Notes: a model not told the origin generated them from the letters alone. Positions 1 to 13,052 are shown, numbered from the stretch's first letter. The stretch is 64,000 nucleotides of DNA from Bradysia coprophila (GCF_014529535.1 NW_023503608.1:434001-498000); one strand, 5' to 3'. A program made the numbers and translations.

Positions 1-195
1 GGTGATATTACGTGGCTTGGATGGGACATGGAAAATTAAAAGTTTTTACTTAGAAGAAAAAAAACAAGATAATTTGTGGGGTAGTTAATCTCAATTTCCG
101 ATAGAAAGACATTCTTTACATCATCCACTTCGGTCTATTATTATCATTTGTGGCGAATTAAATTGTAAAATAATAATTTGAATTTCAATTTTTAG

Positions 196-2226
196 TTTAA
201 CAAATCAAGTTGTTGCACTAAAAGAGATTAGACTGCAAGAAGAGGAGGGTGCTCCATTCACCGCAATTCGTGAGGCCTCGCTACTAAAGGAACTGAAACA
301 CTCGAATATAGTTACATTGCATGATATTGTGCACACCCGTGAAACTTTAACGTTTGTTTTCGAATATGTGGTAAGCTAAAGACTCAAACACTCGTCAATC
401 GAACTCAACAGTTTTTAATATGTCAACGTTTTGCCGTTTAATTTCCACAGAACACAGACTTGTCACAGTACATGGAAAGGCATGGTGGTGGATTAGAGCA
501 TCGTAACGTTCGCTTATTTTTATTTCAATTACTACGAGGTCTGTCGTATTGCCATAAGAGACGGGTGCTGCACCGTGATGTGAAGCCCCAGAATTTGCTT
601 ATTAGTGAATTAGGTGAATTGAAACTTGCCGATTTTGGTTTGGCAAGAGCCAAAAGTGTTCCAAGTCATACATACTCTCATGAGGTTGTCACATTGTGGT
701 ATCGGCCACCAGGTAAGGACAGAACCAAATTATTACATTGCATGGTGTTTGATCGATCCGTTAATGTGTTTGTATTCATTTGCAGATGTCCTTCTGGGCA
801 GCACCGATTATTCGACGTCTCTCGACATGTGGGGTGTCGGTTGTATATTTGTGGAAATGATTACAGGAATGCCAACTTTTCCCGGCATACGGGATACGTA
901 TGATCAATTAGATAAGATTTTTAAGCTATTGGGTACGCCGACAGAAGATACATGGCAAGGTGTATCGCACTTACCAGGCTATAAGCCAAACAAATTAGGT
1001 GGGCAGAGGGCCATTGACATTGTGTTCATTTATCAATATTCTTTTTTAACCCAATTTGTTTCCCAACTTTTTTCAGGGTTTTATCGTCCACGAAAATTAG
1101 GCCATAGTTTTCCTCGGCTGTATGATATTGTCGAAGGTGAGGCAATAGCTAGTTTATTCCTGCAATTAAATCCCGAAGACCGAATGGGTGCTGAAGAAGC
1201 ATTAAATCATCCGTACTTTGCTCCATTACCGCGCAAATTATATGAACTACCAGACGGTAAGTGGGAAAACTTTTTTATAATTTTACGTGTTACGGCATGT
1301 TTCATTTTCATTTACATTGCCTAATCACGTAAAGCATTGTACTTACGAGGTTCCAAGTTGTCATTTGACAAGTGGGGAATACAGCCCTCCCCTTCGGGTC
1401 GGGCTGTAACACCCCACTTATCAAATAAACAACTTGGAACCTCGGAAGTAATATACTATAAATTTTCATTCCTCATACCATCTGTATGCAACTTAAGAAA
1501 ATGTATGAGCCAGCTCAAGATTTTTCTTGGATTAGCACAAGTTAGGAAAGCCAGAAACCTTTTATTGGATGAACTAAAACGATCATTTAGCAAACGAGAT
1601 TCGTTTGTCCTACTTATAAAGTAAACTTATGGAGAAGATGAAAGCGAACCTTCTTTGTCAAAGATGTCTTTTCAAATGTGATGTATTGAAAGTTTCGGGG
1701 CATTCTTGTCAAAGTTGTATTTCCAACATGTTCATTGACATTTTCGTTGAAGAGTCAAGAAGCCACAAAAAGATCGAATTATCATAGGTCCGGGGTAAGA
1801 TCAAGAGATATTTCAATTAAAATTCCCTTTACGAAACAAAAAATCACATTACGCGTTTTACATCGAACACGTCCATCCTCAGAATTCGTAAATTAATTTT
1901 TTCTTTGACTCCTTGGCTTGCTGTATACGGCTCTGACTTTAAAAGTGGCCGAATATGTAAGGATGTTCCGGATTAAGAGCTGTGCTCCGTTTTCTCTCAA
2001 TATTGTATTGCAGATTAGTCGGTCAGGTAGCATACCAATTTTAAGCTCACCATTTTTCTTGTGCATTCACCGAGGCTTTCATATCCCATTATAATCGATT
2101 GTCGTTTGTGGCTTGCCAGTGCATTAAACCAATTTCTTTTTTTTTTGTTTTACCTTCCAGAAACATCAATATTCACAGTAGAAGGTGTGTACTTGTACCC
2201 AGAACCGAATCGCCCGAGCAAATGAA
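196..2226 (+). CDS. Eip63E: PFTAIRE-type cyclin-dependent kinase (Eip63E/CDK14), 3' part
   Basis: Ser/Thr protein kinase of the CDK14/PFTAIRE group. Family members bind cyclin Y at the plasma membrane. Exons read in phase: 196-370, 451-712, 786-998, 1077-1256 and 2161-2226, all with GT...AG introns. The visible protein starts in the N-lobe at the VALKEIRL catalytic-lysine strand. It carries the diagnostic PFTAIRE helix in [11 protein letters not shown], then [17 protein letters not shown] and WYRPPDVLLG in place of the common RAPE. It ends with a short tail finishing NRPSK. The glycine loop and N-terminus lie before the window, so the entry is partial only because of the window edge. The last intron (1257-2160) carries a short inverted-repeat element. 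CDK14 is the best match; the insect ortholog is Eip63E. Confidence 0.93.
1282..1452. mobile_element. Inverted-repeat MITE, family 1, copy in Eip63E intron
   Basis: Contains an internal inverted repeat with arms around CGAGGTTCCAAGTTGT and ACAACTTGGAACCTCG, next to a block beginning TTTTACGTGTTACGGCATG. The same arrangement recurs at 9941-10068 and, inverted, at 31254-31372, which makes it a dispersed non-autonomous element. The loop differs between copies: this one keeps a GC-rich loop (CCTCCCCTTCGGGTCGGGC), the 9.9-kb copy has lost it, and the 31-kb copy keeps part. No protein-coding potential. Confidence 0.75.
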
Positions 2227-5200
2227 AATTAAAGCAAGGTTTGTCTTTGGATGGAGTTCGTTATTATTGTTAACTACGAAAAAGTAAAAGAAAAAAATAT
2301 TTTAAAAATCTAAGAAATGAAAACTAAAACTAAAAATTATTAGCAAAATTTTCAAGAAATATTTGCCATCCACTGAACACTAAAACCCATGGTTACACAA
2401 TTTTGTGTATGTAAATCCCTGGTTCATTATTTTTTTTTGTTTTGTTTGTTTTAAAAAAAATTTTAATTATAAAAATTGTCAAAAGAAATACATTTTTTTA
2501 TTGAATTTTTTTGCTCGTGTAATTCAAACTTAGATTCATTTTTTTAAATTAATTTTAATATTTTTTTTTTAAATGGAGTAATTTGATAGTAATATGATGA
2601 CTAGTGAAAAGGATTTATAGAGAAAGAAGGAAAAATACGACGCAAGAAAGTAAAACATTAAAATCGATTGAAAAAGTAAATTAATTAAATCGAGAGACAG
2701 AGGAAGAGAGAGATAGAGAGAGAGAGTAAATTATAATTATATTATTGCTCATTTATATAAAAGAAAAAAATGATAACATAAAAGGAGAAAAGTTAAATTA
2801 GTAGACGTAATCAAAAAAACAGAAAAATAAATTTAAATTTAAAATAAAAACAAAAAAAATTATTAAAAAGTGATTTCACGACGAAGAGTAAAAACAGAAA
2901 AAATTAAGAAAAAAAAAGATTTTTATAAAAAATTGTTTTATTGAATTAAAATAATTTAAAACAGATGAAGAAGAAAACTTTTATATTGATGTATATTCGA
3001 TGGGTGGACAAGAAAACAGATTAAATCGCGAAAATATAAAATCAACTCAAAAAATAAAATTTAAATTGAAAAAGAAGAAGAAGATGAAGAGAGAAAAATA
3101 AAAACTATAAAAGTGCCATGAAAAATAAGAAATAATTAAAAAAAAAAGAAAAGAAATTAATGAAAATTTAATTAGTCGTAGTGAACATTTTTTTGATTCG
3201 GCATGCTAGAAACAAGGCCTATTACTGAGTTTGTGACGATATAAAATTAAAGGTACACATGTTAGACTAACAAACAGAACGGAAAGTTAAACATCCCGGT
3301 CAATAAATCAATAAATTCATCAGACATTTCCCGAAAAAATAAATAAATTTCTACTGAGACTTGTCAATGTATCCATTTTTGTTGTGTGACTCGTACTGCA
3401 ACGACCTCGACTTAGGACCAGTAAAAATTTATATTCGAATTAAATTCTAAATATAAATTGTTGGAAATTCTGTCAACTCAGTCCACTCAGTCAACATTGT
3501 CGCTTCTCGAACTTCTTCGCCACACAAGGTTAACGACCAGAACCGCCACACTACTTGATTTGTTCCACTTTTACCGATTTTATCGGACCAACTAACTGGG
3601 AACTCTGCGACTCATGAAGTTATAAGTATTGAACTTGTACACGGCAGAGACCTTTACTAAATGATGCACAAGTAGAATTTTGTGTTCAACGTTGTAATTC
3701 ATTGAATGCTCCGATTGTTGACTAACTAGCCGCTCCGTATGATAGTTACTGTATGCTGTCTGAGCAACGAATGATCTCAACATTAGTCTTATCGCTACTT
3801 ATTTATACAGAAATTTAAACTCTATTTAAGAATTAGATGAGACATGAGAAAGTGGCGATAACCTTGATGTGATCGAATTTGCGATTAATTCAAGTTATGA
3901 TTCTGGTTATCCTGGTTATTCATAAAATGCGAAGAGCGCAGAATTTCTTTAACCATTAAGCACTCTGATCTACTGTGACTTTGACGAACTTAAATTAATG
4001 GGCCGTTCAAAATTACCAGTGACGTTCTTATTAGTAAAATCAAAATACAAACAAGAAAACAAAATCTGTGAATTTTTGGTTGATTTTTCCGTTTTTTCGT
4101 TACGCCTCATTATGTTGGTTTTTTATCATTTCTGTCGGACTCATGCTTATTCAGCCGATAAACGAAAATTTTTGTGTATTCATAAAAATTTATCCATACC
4201 ATTTGCGGGGATGTCTAATAGACATTGTCTATCTCCGATCATTCGACATTCAATCGTTAAAGCGTTAAAATGCAATACAAAAAATAGAAATAAAATTTAA
4301 AAAAATATTCCGAAGAAAACAATCAACTTAAGTATAGATCGTAACAAATTCGTAGCGTAAAAAACAAATAAGGAAAAGAAAATAGAATTTAAAATAAACA
4401 AAACATCGAAATTGCTTAATAATATCGTCGATATGACATTGCGATTTTCTAATACAACTTAATCCTTTCCGATTCAATCGTACGGACACATCTTTCTCGG
4501 TAAAATTCGTCATTTCATCATTTACGCAACCGACATCATTAACTGTATTTTTCTACCACCCGCAATTCTCTACGAGCATTTAACATTAAAAGAAACGTAC
4601 CACTCAACAAAAGAAAGCCAAAATACTTAAAAACGATAAACATTTGTATAAGTAACAAAACACACCATTTAACGTTAAACAAACAAAAAAAATCTCTTTC
4701 CTCAGGGATTGATCGAACTCTTAAAAGTAGCAAATTGTTTTTTATAGAATTAAGATTCCGTAAAATCGTCGTTAAATGTGGAAACGAAATCTCGATAAAT
4801 GCAATCGATAATTTCGCCACTCTGTTTTAGTTTGCTGGAAGATTGGATTGTAAAATCATTAATCAATTGATTAAGGAATGCAATATACCGGTGTTAGGTG
4901 ACAATGCCAAGTTCCAGTTTTCAGGCTTTCGCTATCGAAAACTTCTTATTCGAACTATTGCTAAAGAACATACGATAATCAGTACCGATGGTATCGTAGA
5001 GAAGGGATTGATATCGCATTCCATTTTTGATTGATTGATAAGCTCCAGTAAATCACAAAATATATCGTTTGCACCATTAATCGAAGGTAAAATCATTGAA
5101 CCATTGGTTAACAGAAAGAGAAATTGATTACCAAATATTAAATCAAAATCAACTTTCCCGTTACAATTCTAATTAAATTGTACACCGAACTCTGTTTAAG

Positions 5201-8200
5201 ATCCGTATCAAAATATAATCTTTTAATTCGCAACTCTTAAAAATGTAGTAGAAATTTAAAAAATAAGCAGAATTCACCAAGATTTTTTTTTTTTAATATT
5301 TTGAGTTGCTTCTTCTTCTTTTTGTTTTCTTCACATTCACTCGAATTTTTAATTAAAAATTTTTATTTTTGTCTTCGTCAGATTTGCCAGTTTTAATTCT
5401 TAATCGTATGAAACAAAATGCCACATCCTTTTCGGCGCTTAAAAGTTTTGAATTAATCTAAAAACAAAGGAAAAAATCTTTTATCGATTAAATGCAATAA
5501 AAAACATTAAATTAACAAAAAATAAAAACAAATTTTATTCACCTAAATTAAAAGTTGAAAAAGAAAAGAAAATTTAAAGAAAAATTAAAAAAAAAACTTT
5601 GTAGCAAGCACTTTAAACATAAAATAATGTGATATTTAAAATGAAAAAAAAAATCGATTTTCAGTGAAAAAAGAAAAACACAAATTTAAGTAAAACAAAG
5701 AAGAGAAGAAAATTTTATTATAGAAATCAAAAATAATAACAAAAAATGTAGAACGTTTTACGTTTTAGTTTCCACTTTATTAGTTTCCAAAATGCAACAT
5801 ATTTTCATGGCGAAACGAATTTCTTCATGAAAACGCAAAAACAAAAAAAATGTTTGGAAAATTCGTCGTGTCTCTATAAATAAAATTTAAATACAAAAAA
5901 CCGAGCGCTGTTTTGTTTACATTTTTATTTATTTAAGAAACCTCCTTCTTCCTTTCTCTTACGTTCAATAAACCAATTTAATCAGAGACAACAGATTTTT
6001 GTTGTTTTTTTTATTATTATTTCCATTTTTTTAGTCGGTATTCTTTTACAACGACAAGCTTCTACTTCATTATTTTTAACAAATATTTCCGATATAACGT
6101 GATGGGACATAAGAATGTGATAGAACCTTATCAACGTGATTGCAGCACATCAGTACCACAATCATCATTCACTAATAATGTCACCCTTATCTCAATGGTT
6201 CAATAGCTTCCTTTACATCGCGTGAAACGTTAGAAAAAAAAATGTTTAAAAAATCAGATTTTCTGGTTGCATGTTACGAGAGATTTACTCTACTAGAATC
6301 CTACGTCTCTTGTCACATTTAGAACTGAAATTGACCGTATTTGGACCCAAAACAGAACTGGGCAAGAAAAAGTGCGTTTGCTTCCCAACAAATCATGGGT
6401 TCAATAGTGTGGATCAGGAACATGTGACCTTTACAAAAATCGATGTAACGACTTTTTCAACTCTTAGTGGAAGGAATTAAAGCTGGAATAAAGACGAAAT
6501 ACGTTGGACTCTGAGTCTAAAGCTGGCATTGGAAGAATACACTTCTAAGACTATTATAGTGGTATGAGAAAGCATTCACAATGATTTCTTTGTATAAGGG
6601 AAACACACTGGAAGAGAACGAACCTGTCTGTACCAACATTCCTTATCAGTCTTCGTTTCAGTTTTTTTTTATTTATTGATTTTTTTCGTTAGCTTTTTAG
6701 TTTTTATAATTTACAAAGCGCTGAATTAACAAAACACCATTAACAATGCGGTTCTCACCGAATTAGAGATGTTAGAATTTAAACGAAAAAAAATCCAAAT
6801 AATTAAATTATCCCAACCAGTCGAAAGTTTAAACAAAACAAAAATTTAAATAGAAAAGTAGAAAAGTCAAAATTGTATTTAGTGAATGCGGCGAAGATGT
6901 TCAGAAATGAAATTCATTTCCTGAATTTGGATCCATAGAAAATTGAACTATTTGTAGTGTAAATCAAAAGGAAATAAGAAAACTCTCTTGGAAACATAAA
7001 GAAAAACTTAGCGTTGCCTCAATAAATAATTTTCTTTGTTTTTCCCTCTATAATGACTAGTAGAATTTACTGTAATTAAAATAGAAAAAAATCAAATTTT
7101 ACTTAAATTTATTCAAAGTACTCACTTGTCTGTCCAAAAAAAATGAAGGAAAAAGAAGTAAGAAGAAGATGGAAACTAACCAACCGCAAAGCTTTTATCA
7201 TTTTACAATCTATAATATACACTAAATGTGAAGCAGAACGAAAAAGAAAAACAAAATCCTAAAAAGCAAATAAAAAATTGATTTACGAATTTGCACACAG
7301 CACGTCCCGAAAATGTAAATTGAAAATTCGTCCATAGTCTTTAAGAATTTAACAAGGAAACATTTTTTGCACAACCAACGATATATAAATTAACAAACAA
7401 ACCTAAACAACACAAAAAATTTGCTCTCCATGCCAATATTTATTTTTTGGAACCAGCTCTTCTACACATACCTATCTGCATGCATACAAAACTATGCCAC
7501 TAAATTTAGCCAACTATACTTTCACTCGCTACATATCCTGCGTCGTATTCCGAAAAATAGCCTCAGCTCAAAGATCAAAGTCACGGATATGAATCTACAT
7601 AATGCATGTCCGTTTGGAAACTTTGAGTCGAACCTATTCGTATTTTTTGGGGCTATTAGTGAGTATAAATTCACTTTAAAGGAATTCCCCCTCTATACAC
7701 TTTCCATATGAATTCATTGATTTCGGTCAGTTTCTCTCTCGGTTTTAAGATTCAAGATTGGGGCCCAATACTATTTTTATTCTACCATCAACAGCGATGG
7801 AGATATTCTGTGATAATATCAACAGTCTAGCAAAATATACGAACGTATAGATTGTATTCACTTTGAAACAAAGTAGGAATCTTTCGATGTAATAAATATA
7901 ATATTCCTGACTGTCTTACACTCGAACACTAAATACATTATATCGAAATTGGAATTCTTCAGTAAATGGATGAGACGGTATTTATCTATAGACAAGAAAT
8001 GAATTTTATTTTGATTTAGTAAATCAGGCTCAGACTATTTTGGAACGAAAATAGATTTCAATTGAACGAATGAAGAAAGGATTGAACAAAATAAGAAAAA
8101 TTAAAAAGTTACTGGCGCGTTTGCAAAATATTTGACGAAAAAGTCGGAAGAAAATGTTAAATTTTGTTTTCTATTTAAATATTGTAAAAAAAGAAGATGG

Positions 8201-8370
8201 AAATTACATTTGTAAATAAAATATTAAGAAAAATTTATCGACGAACAAAAAAAAACTTAAGAAAATAAATGTATCTTTGTACATATACCAAATTTGCCTT
8301 CGTTTCTTTACTTCCATACGAGCTCCAAGATTTTCTCTTTAAAAAAATCCTATCGAAATCTACTGATCGT
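2227..8370. other. AT-rich stretch without recognisable gene
   Basis: Starts at the Eip63E stop codon. It is dominated by A- and T-runs, GA-rich tracts (2690-2725, 3065-3095) and many AATAAA-like hexamers. Part is probably the Eip63E 3' untranslated region, but the polyadenylation site cannot be chosen from sequence. Open frames of 60-100 codons here (for example 3998-4300, 4539-4820, 7421-7711) have no recognisable domain, no flanking splice pattern and no repeat signature. I call none of them genes. Confidence 0.6.
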
Positions 8371-8522
8371 ATCCCATTTAGGGAAAGGAAACCGGAAGTC
8401 TTTCGGTTTTTGGTGATACCGGACCCTGTAATACCGGTATTACCGGTATTTCATCGAATTTTTATTTCTCGTTAAATGCCAAAAATAATCGAAGAAATTA
8501 ATGTGTAGAATCATTTGAAACA

Positions 8523-8602
8523 GTTTTTCATGCTTGTTATGGGAACCGAAATTCAAATTGACATTTTTTTACTTTCGGCTCTCATAACAAGCATGAAAAA
8601 CT
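8523..8602. repeat. Short hairpin inside the hAT element
   Basis: Arms AGTTTTTCATGCTTGTTATG and its complement, with about one mismatch, around a 30-nt AT-rich loop. It may be a small foldback insertion. I find no second copy in the window. Confidence 0.6.
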
Positions 8603-8752
8603 TCATACGTCATGCGAAAGTGAAAGGTCCTTGTGACGTAAATAACTATTCATGCAGATTACTATTTTGAATACTTCGTTTAGTTTGAAAATGGATTTCA
8701 TTACTTCATTAGGACACTTTCTATAAATACAGAGAGGGAATAAATTCATTAT

Positions 8753-9535
8753 GAGGGATTCTTTTGAAAAACAGCCTACCGAAATCGGACGCATTTTCCA
8801 GTGGACTTTTTTATATGTGCCTAGAAAGGACTTCGCAACCTTAGAACCCAAAACCACTTTCAAAAAAATTCTTCGAAGCTTTTGTGACTGGTGGAAGGTG
8901 ATCAAAAACCGAAAACTTGCACTTTTCTTACCAAAATTTCTCCGGGTACACGAGCCGTACATGGTCGTGTGGGGTGTCTTTACTAAGGTAATCACATGTA
9001 CTATTGAGCCGAATAGAGACTCATTGGTTCTAAAATTAATCCACACTGAAATATGTGCAGTTGAAGTTTTCAAAAGAAAACTTGCACTTTTCCTACCAAT
9101 ATTTCTCTAGTTACACGAGCCGTACATGGTGGTGTGGGGTATCATTTGAAAGGTAATTTTATGTGCTTTTGGGCCAAATAGGGTCTTATGGGGTTTGGAT
9201 GCATATGCGATGAAATATGGGCACTTAAACATTTCAACTTCTCATATTTCATCGTAGATGCTTTCAAACCCCCATAAGACCCTATTTGGCCCAAAAGCAC
9301 ATAAAATTACCTTTCAAATGATACCCCACACCACCATGTACGGCTCGTGTAACTGGAGAAATATTGGTAAGAAAAGTGCGTTTTTTGTTCACCTCGCACT
9401 AGCCACAAAAGCTTCGAAGAATTTTTTTGAAAGTGGTTTTGGGTTCTAGGGTCGAAGTCCTTTCTAGGTACATATAAAAAAGTCCACTGGAAAATGCGTC
9501 CGATTTCGGTAGGCTGTTTTTCAAAAGAATCCCTC
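8753..9535. mobile_element. Large foldback element ending in GAGGGATTCTTTTGAAAA
   Basis: The left end GAGGGATTCTTTTGAAAA is mirrored at the right end, and the two halves stay complementary almost to the centre near 9225. The left half is longer because one block (ACACGAGCCGTACATGG region) is present twice. Matching ends occur near 28065-28083 and 45476-45494, so this is a dispersed family. Open frames of 119 and 156 codons on both strands here are products of the palindrome. It sits inside the hAT element and so inserted later. Confidence 0.82.
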
Positions 9536-9940
9536 TATATAATATCTTCTGTTGGGTCTAGGTCCTCATTTTCTTCTTACAAAAAATAAACGAGAGAATA
9601 TCTCATGTAATTTTCAATGAAAAAAGACCTGTATCAGACATAGTTCCATTTTGTATCACTGCTTGATAGACGCTTGGTATAAAATCAATAGTGTTGACTT
9701 TTCCGAAAGACTCCATTATTGCTTACAAACATTCCATATGCGGGACAAAATTCTTAGTATGCTTTAATACTTGTGGATAAAAAGAACCGATCGGTCTTTC
9801 CCTATACCCAGAACTGTTTCAATCTTCCACCGGAATTTCTTCTGGCTTCGATGTGATCATGTATAGAAAACCAGACATTACTCACTAGCCGATACATTCT
9901 TTTTATGTTTGCCACTCCGGAACAAGATTTTTATTTTCTG

Positions 9941-10068
9941 TATTTTACGTGTTACGGCATGTTTCATTTTCATTGCCTAATCACGTAAAGCATTATACTT
10001 ACGAGGTTCCAAGTTGTTAGCCCCACTTATCAAATACACAACTTGGAACCTCGGAAGTAATATACTAT
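9941..10068. mobile_element. MITE family 1, short copy
   Basis: Shares with the Eip63E intron copy the block TTTTACGTGTTACGGCATG, the arm ACGAGGTTCCAAGTTGT and its complement, and the right end TCGGAAGTAATATACTATAA. The GC-rich loop is missing. Nested within the hAT element. Confidence 0.75.
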
Positions 10069-10811
10069 AATTCGTCTACATTTGTTCTGAAATGCTTCGT
10101 AAAGTTTTGTCAAGGGGTGATAGAAACTGTGAACTGGAAATAGTGCAAATAACAAGCAGGGAAATTTTAGTGAAAGTGAGAAATAGATTTACATTTTGTA
10201 AATGACGGCACGATAAAAGTATGTCTCTTAGACCGTTTATCATGAGAATCAATTACATCATTAACAAATATCTAGGGATCACTTCCTTTCAGTCTAGAAT
10301 TTATAAGACGAAGTATTTTAGGTTGAAATCTACATGATCAGAACGCAAATTCTTAGACATCCCAAGATTTTGTGTGTCTTAATTTGAAAGAAGCAAAGGG
10401 TTGAAATAATGTTATACTTCTAGCAAGTTTGAAAGGTAAAGTTATTCGCTTTCATCTGTCTATCTAGTTTATTGATATTTTTTTAAAGAAAGTTGCATTA
10501 ATTTCGACACCTTTTTCTATTTCTGTAGAAACCGGTATTCAAACTAGTAAAACCGGTATTCGGGATCCCGGTATTACCGGTAATGTATTTACCGGTTTCC
10601 CTTCCCTAATCCCATTTTACCGTCTGACTTAGACTCGGAACGGGTCGATTTTGATCTGACCGGAACCTGAAACAGTTGACCTGAAAAGATTCCTTAACTC
10701 GACCAGATTTACCATTGACCTGACTAGACTTGAGATAAATTTTAATTCGAAATATAAATGGAAAATATAAAAATTTAGGTAACCTAAAAACTTGCCTAAG
10801 GTCAGGTCAGG

Positions 10812-11087
10812 TTATTATTAATACTCGCCGGGATGCAGCTCGAACATGAACACGGCAGCACTTTACGTGACTACGGCGTTCAAATGGATTCGACGATTCA
10901 TTTGGTTCTCAAGTTACGAGGCGGAGGACGCGGATGTCTTGAGCTCGAGTTAAGTGAGCGTGGTGCCATCACTTTTGGTATAGAATCGGAACGACAGTTT
11001 CGCGAAGTTGATATCCTCAAAGATGATTCAATTCAAATTGTGCCGTTCGTTGTTGAACTGCGGCTGGTCGTCGTTCCTTTGCTTTGA
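10812..11087 (+). pseudogene. Ubiquitin-like C-terminal remnant with extra tail
   Basis: The frame reads [20 protein letters not shown], then [15 protein letters not shown]. This follows the C-terminal half of ubiquitin ([32 protein letters not shown] in the family). The Lys48 position is Met, two residues are inserted before the DGRTL-like segment, and Arg72 is Lys. After the diglycine the frame continues for about 50 residues ([13 protein letters not shown]...) to a stop at 11085-11087. The first half of ubiquitin is absent upstream and no exon supplying it is visible within about 200 bp. GC content is higher than in the flanks, which suggests past or present coding. It could be a decayed ubiquitin copy or the last exon of an unrecognised ubiquitin-fusion gene. 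Confidence 0.5.
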
Positions 11088-11507
11088 TTGAATTGAGTGC
11101 AACCGATTAGTATCTCGACGTTCACCTTTGTTTCCATTTGTAAGTCCACCATAATAATTCAATAAAACATAAGATTCGAGTTATATAGTTTTTACCTCTT
11201 ATTACCATCTTAGATAATGGTAAAGTGATCAAGAACCAGCTTAACATTCTTTGGCGTTTCAAATATTAGTTCCTGTGCACGTTTCGTTTTCCTGCTTGTC
11301 CTCAATGTCATCTTGAAACCTAGATTTTCTACTCAATGTCTCGGGTCTTGCATTCTATTCGTACCCACTTTAGTCATCAGAGTTGGAATTTATAAAGTTT
11401 TGGGTGGTTCTGGAGAAGTGCCTCTTACATTGAAATTAATGAAAAACCGACATTCGCTTTCAAAAATCTAAATTTTACTAGTTTCACTCTGTCTTAACTT
11501 TTATCGG

Positions 11508-12574
11508 TCACATTATCGTACACAGATACCGTTCACCAATCAGCTGAATGTCTTCACCTTTCTCCTGACGCGACTTCACATCCAATAAAGTGTTTTCATT
11601 CCGTTTTTGTAGCCATTCCGGTAGCTCCCTTTCCCAATTCGGTGGAGGTGCCTTGCGTTTCGGCCAAATATCATTGTTAAAATGCGCTAGATGTTGAAGA
11701 AATTTTGATAATAATACCAACAATATCTGTGATAACCACAGAGTGCATACTCTACCTTTTAGTCTTGTTCGTCGTCGATCCTCTTCACTATGGATCACTG
11801 CCTGTGCCGCTTTTAGATCTTTCTTTTCCTCATAGCGACTGCAATTGTCGTAGTCGCGTTTCCATTGCAGACAATCTATGGCCTCTCCATGAATGAAATA
11901 TTGATGGAATCGACCTTTGATGCTTTTACAGTCATTGTATTCCTCTTTGTACAAAAAACAAGGTCGTATCTGGAAACATAACAACATGATGATAAGTACA
12001 ATGCGGAGAGATAAATGATGCGATACATTTAAAGGAAACAGCTTTCAAAGATCGTCTTTTGTTATTCTTTTAGAAACGGCTGGCTATTCATCAGTTATGT
12101 TATAATGCAAATATAGCCTAAGCCTACATAAGCGATGAAGATTTCAGGGATTTGTTCTCCGAGTAAGAGATACACACTAGCGGGGGTCAAAAGTCTTAGA
12201 AACCGCTTTAAAATTATCGATTTCTGAGACTTCTGACCCACCCTAATACACACTTGTCGTTTGAATAAAATTTGACTGGAAGCGAAATCAAAACTAATCT
12301 ATTACCCACATTACCCTTTAAAAACCCTGTGCATCTTTTCAAAGACGATAGGTAAAAAATCAGGCCCATCGCCCTGTCGTTTGGAAGGATAAAAAGTTCT
12401 GAGACTAATTACAATTCATATTAGAAAAGTTAAATCACCACCTTTGTGGTTTTTGTTGATTTACAAGAAAAACAGAGAATGACATACCGTCCATTTATTT
12501 TCATTTACATATTCTTCGGTTGGAGCTGTAGTTTGCTCCTCCGATCTTTCTAAAACTTCAGCTTTCACAGACAT
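11508..12574 (-). CDS. C22orf39/UPF0545 homolog, twin CX9C protein
   Basis: Three exons on the minus strand: 12574-12488, 11969-11756 and 11686-11508. They join in phase to 159 residues. The first intron starts GTATGT and the second is only 69 bp. The core has two exact CX9C motifs: CFLYKEEYNDC, and, after FHQYFIHGEAID, CLQWKRDYDNC. A charged helix and the segment APPPNWERELPEW follow. This order matches vertebrate C22orf39 (the PANTS synaptic-plasticity microprotein), whose tail also has a PPPDW segment. Twin CX9C proteins often form a disulfide-linked helical hairpin, but location and role in insects are not evident from sequence. Removing the short intron is needed: reading through it adds a hydrophobic stretch that the family lacks. 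Confidence 0.85.
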
Positions 12575-12833
12575 TTTTAAGAATTTACAAGTTTGGATTT
12601 CAAAATAGTGTGTTGATGTAGATTATGAAAAATATTTGACATTTTGCTATGAAAGAGGAAAGTAAGGTACCGACATCTAACGAGTTCTCTTGGCAGAGAT
12701 GTGACAGTGATATTGACAACAACATTTTTTTTTTAAACACTTTTTGATCAGTTGAATTTAACTGATCTCGGGCCACACGTCCAAATCAACAATTATAATC
12801 AGAGCGAGAAAACCGAAGACTGGTTAATTATAT

Positions 12834-13052
12834 AGTGTTAAAAGAGAATGTCAAAAAGAGTGTTCAGTTCACCTATCGAGCTCAGTTACATTAACTGGTT
12901 TGTTCATAGAGTTAAACTCGAGAGGTGGCATGGTGGCGCTGTCGATTTTTTACGTATCACCCAATGGTGGCGCTGTCGATTTTTGACGAATCACCCATCG
13001 AAACCAGTTAAGCAACTGGTCATTTTTCTCTCTTATACGCTCTTTTAACACT
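12834..13052. mobile_element. MITE family 2, copy a
   Basis: Ends AGTGTTAAAAGAG and CTCTTTTAACACT are inverted repeats, with TA-rich flanks. Inner CGAGCTCAGTTA and AACCAGTTA motifs are shared with copies b and c. A 37-bp internal block (TGGTGGCGCTGTCGATTTTT region) is duplicated in tandem. Lies between the C22orf39 homolog and RNF10. Confidence 0.78.

Larger units (their letters stand above)
8371..10616. mobile_element. Non-autonomous hAT transposon with 8-bp target site duplication
   Basis: The element spans 8379-10608 (2230 bp). It is flanked by a perfect 8-bp direct repeat, ATCCCATT, at 8371-8378 and 10609-10616. Its ends are near-perfect inverted repeats: TAGGGAAAGGAAACCGG on the left and the complement of TAGGGAAGGGAAACCGG on the right (16 of 17 match). 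Subterminal ACCGGTA/TACCGGT repeats follow at both ends (about 8410-8455 and 10535-10595). An 8-bp duplication with short terminal inverted repeats is the hAT signature. No transposase frame is visible. The interior holds a small hairpin (8523-8602), a large foldback (8753-9535) and a family-1 MITE (9941-10068). Confidence 0.88.

Noticed and set aside
8603-9110. Opposed open frames of 156 and 119 codons
   Set aside because: They are the two strands of a large palindromic element and encode no recognisable domain.
11687-11755. Hydrophobic segment LWLSQILLVLLSKFLQ as a membrane helix of the C22orf39 homolog
   Set aside because: It is bounded by GT and AG, is 69 bp, and removing it restores the family sequence, so it is an intron.
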